A stretch of DNA of 6,162 nt, from contig JAJEBJ010000355.1 in NCBI GenBank assembly GCA_022822575.1, positions 1 to 6,162 of the forward strand, in the 5' to 3' direction. Below, piece by piece: positions 5,878-6,162 of the stretch (positions are counted from its first letter, which is position 1; each line of letters begins with the position of its first letter). Source of the DNA: Alphaproteobacteria bacterium. Its GTDB lineage: Bacteria > Pseudomonadota > Alphaproteobacteria > SP197. Both the position numbers and the translations under genes were made by a program. The notes below the pieces were generated by a model. It was not told the origin of the DNA, did not search any database, and was given only the letters and a program-made list of their open reading frames with translations.

Positions 5878-6162
5878 TTACCGTGTCACGACAAGGTGAT
5901 AGCCGAAGTCAAAGGACTCCCTCTCAAGAAGCAGGGAGTAGCGGCGTTCCCAGGCACCGCTCCGGAGGTCGGCTTCCAGTCGCTGCAGCGGTTCGGTGAT
6001 ATCCCCGATCTTCCAGAACGACGAGATCGAACGGCGAACATCCGGATCGAGATAGGCGGCCGGCCGCCGCCAGTAGGCACAGAGCATGCCATCGACGCAG
6101 TCATGGGGAATGGGAACCGCAATTCTCTCGACCGGGCCGAGAACCGCCTCGAAGTCATCCAC
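5878..6162 (-). CDS. Class I SAM-dependent methyltransferase, C-terminal fragment (partial)
   Basis: About 94 C-terminal codons are in the window. The reading frame is still open at the right edge, so the GTG at 6162 is most likely an internal valine. The segment PIPHDCVDG (17-25 of the fragment), AYWRRPAAYLDPDVR (29-43), ISSFW and LRSGAWERRY (66-75), ending in FDFGYHLVVTR, resembles the conserved tail of a group of class I methyltransferases annotated only as SAM-dependent. In these the tail reads approximately PHDCxDGFxxAYWRRPEAYLDPxVR. The SAM-binding GxGxG motif lies upstream, outside the window. The substrate is unknown. The gene converges on the eipB-like gene with a 69-bp gap and ends in TAA. 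The family call comes from remembered sequence similarity, so the general class is fairly safe and nothing finer is claimed. Confidence 0.72.
   Translation of the reverse strand: MDDFEAVLGPVERIAVPIPHDCVDGMLCAYWRRPAAYLDPDVRRSISSFWKIGDITEPLQRLEADLRSGAWERRYSLLLERESFDFGYHLVVTR

Overview
The window is a GC-rich, densely coded piece of bacterial chromosome. No stretch longer than about 100 bp lacks a gene. It carries seven protein genes: five complete, and one cut at each edge. I see no RNA gene, insertion sequence, CRISPR array or prophage gene. The best taxonomic clue is a complete EipB/DUF1849 periplasmic protein at 5041-5808. That family is characteristic of Alphaproteobacteria (Rhizobiales, Rhodospirillales and relatives), and the high-GC codon use fits. 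I therefore suggest an alphaproteobacterium, but the sequence does not settle the genus.

The layout from left to right is as follows. (1) The N-terminus of a flavin amine oxidase lies on the minus strand and runs off the left edge. (2) An AtzA/TrzN/SsnA-type amidohydrolase lies on the plus strand. (3) An iron-containing alcohol dehydrogenase lies on the minus strand. (4) A nucleoside hydrolase lies on the plus strand. (5) A D-isomer-specific 2-hydroxyacid dehydrogenase (glyoxylate/hydroxypyruvate reductase type) lies on the minus strand. (6) EipB lies on the plus strand. (7) The C-terminus of a class I SAM-dependent methyltransferase lies on the minus strand and enters from the right edge. 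The strand flips at every gene, so there is no co-directional operon. There are three head-to-head pairs, with gaps of 101, 95 and 49 bp, and three tail-to-tail pairs, with gaps of 7, 18 and 69 bp.

The first five genes are all small-molecule catabolic enzymes: amine oxidation, hydrolytic deamination, nucleoside cleavage, and oxidation or reduction of alcohols and 2-keto acids. A plausible but unproven reading is a salvage locus for nitrogenous or nucleoside-like compounds. The nucleoside hydrolase would release a base and a sugar, the amidohydrolase would deaminate a ring compound, and the oxidoreductases would handle the amine and carbon fragments. The divergent gaps are the natural places for shared control. 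EipB (cell-envelope integrity) and the methyltransferase probably belong to separate housekeeping functions. I found no clear evidence of a wholly new system. The most worthwhile leads are the strict strand alternation, the enlarged amidohydrolase of unknown substrate, the GTG start of the nucleoside hydrolase that lacks a usable ribosome binding site, and the repeat-rich divergent region at 196-296.
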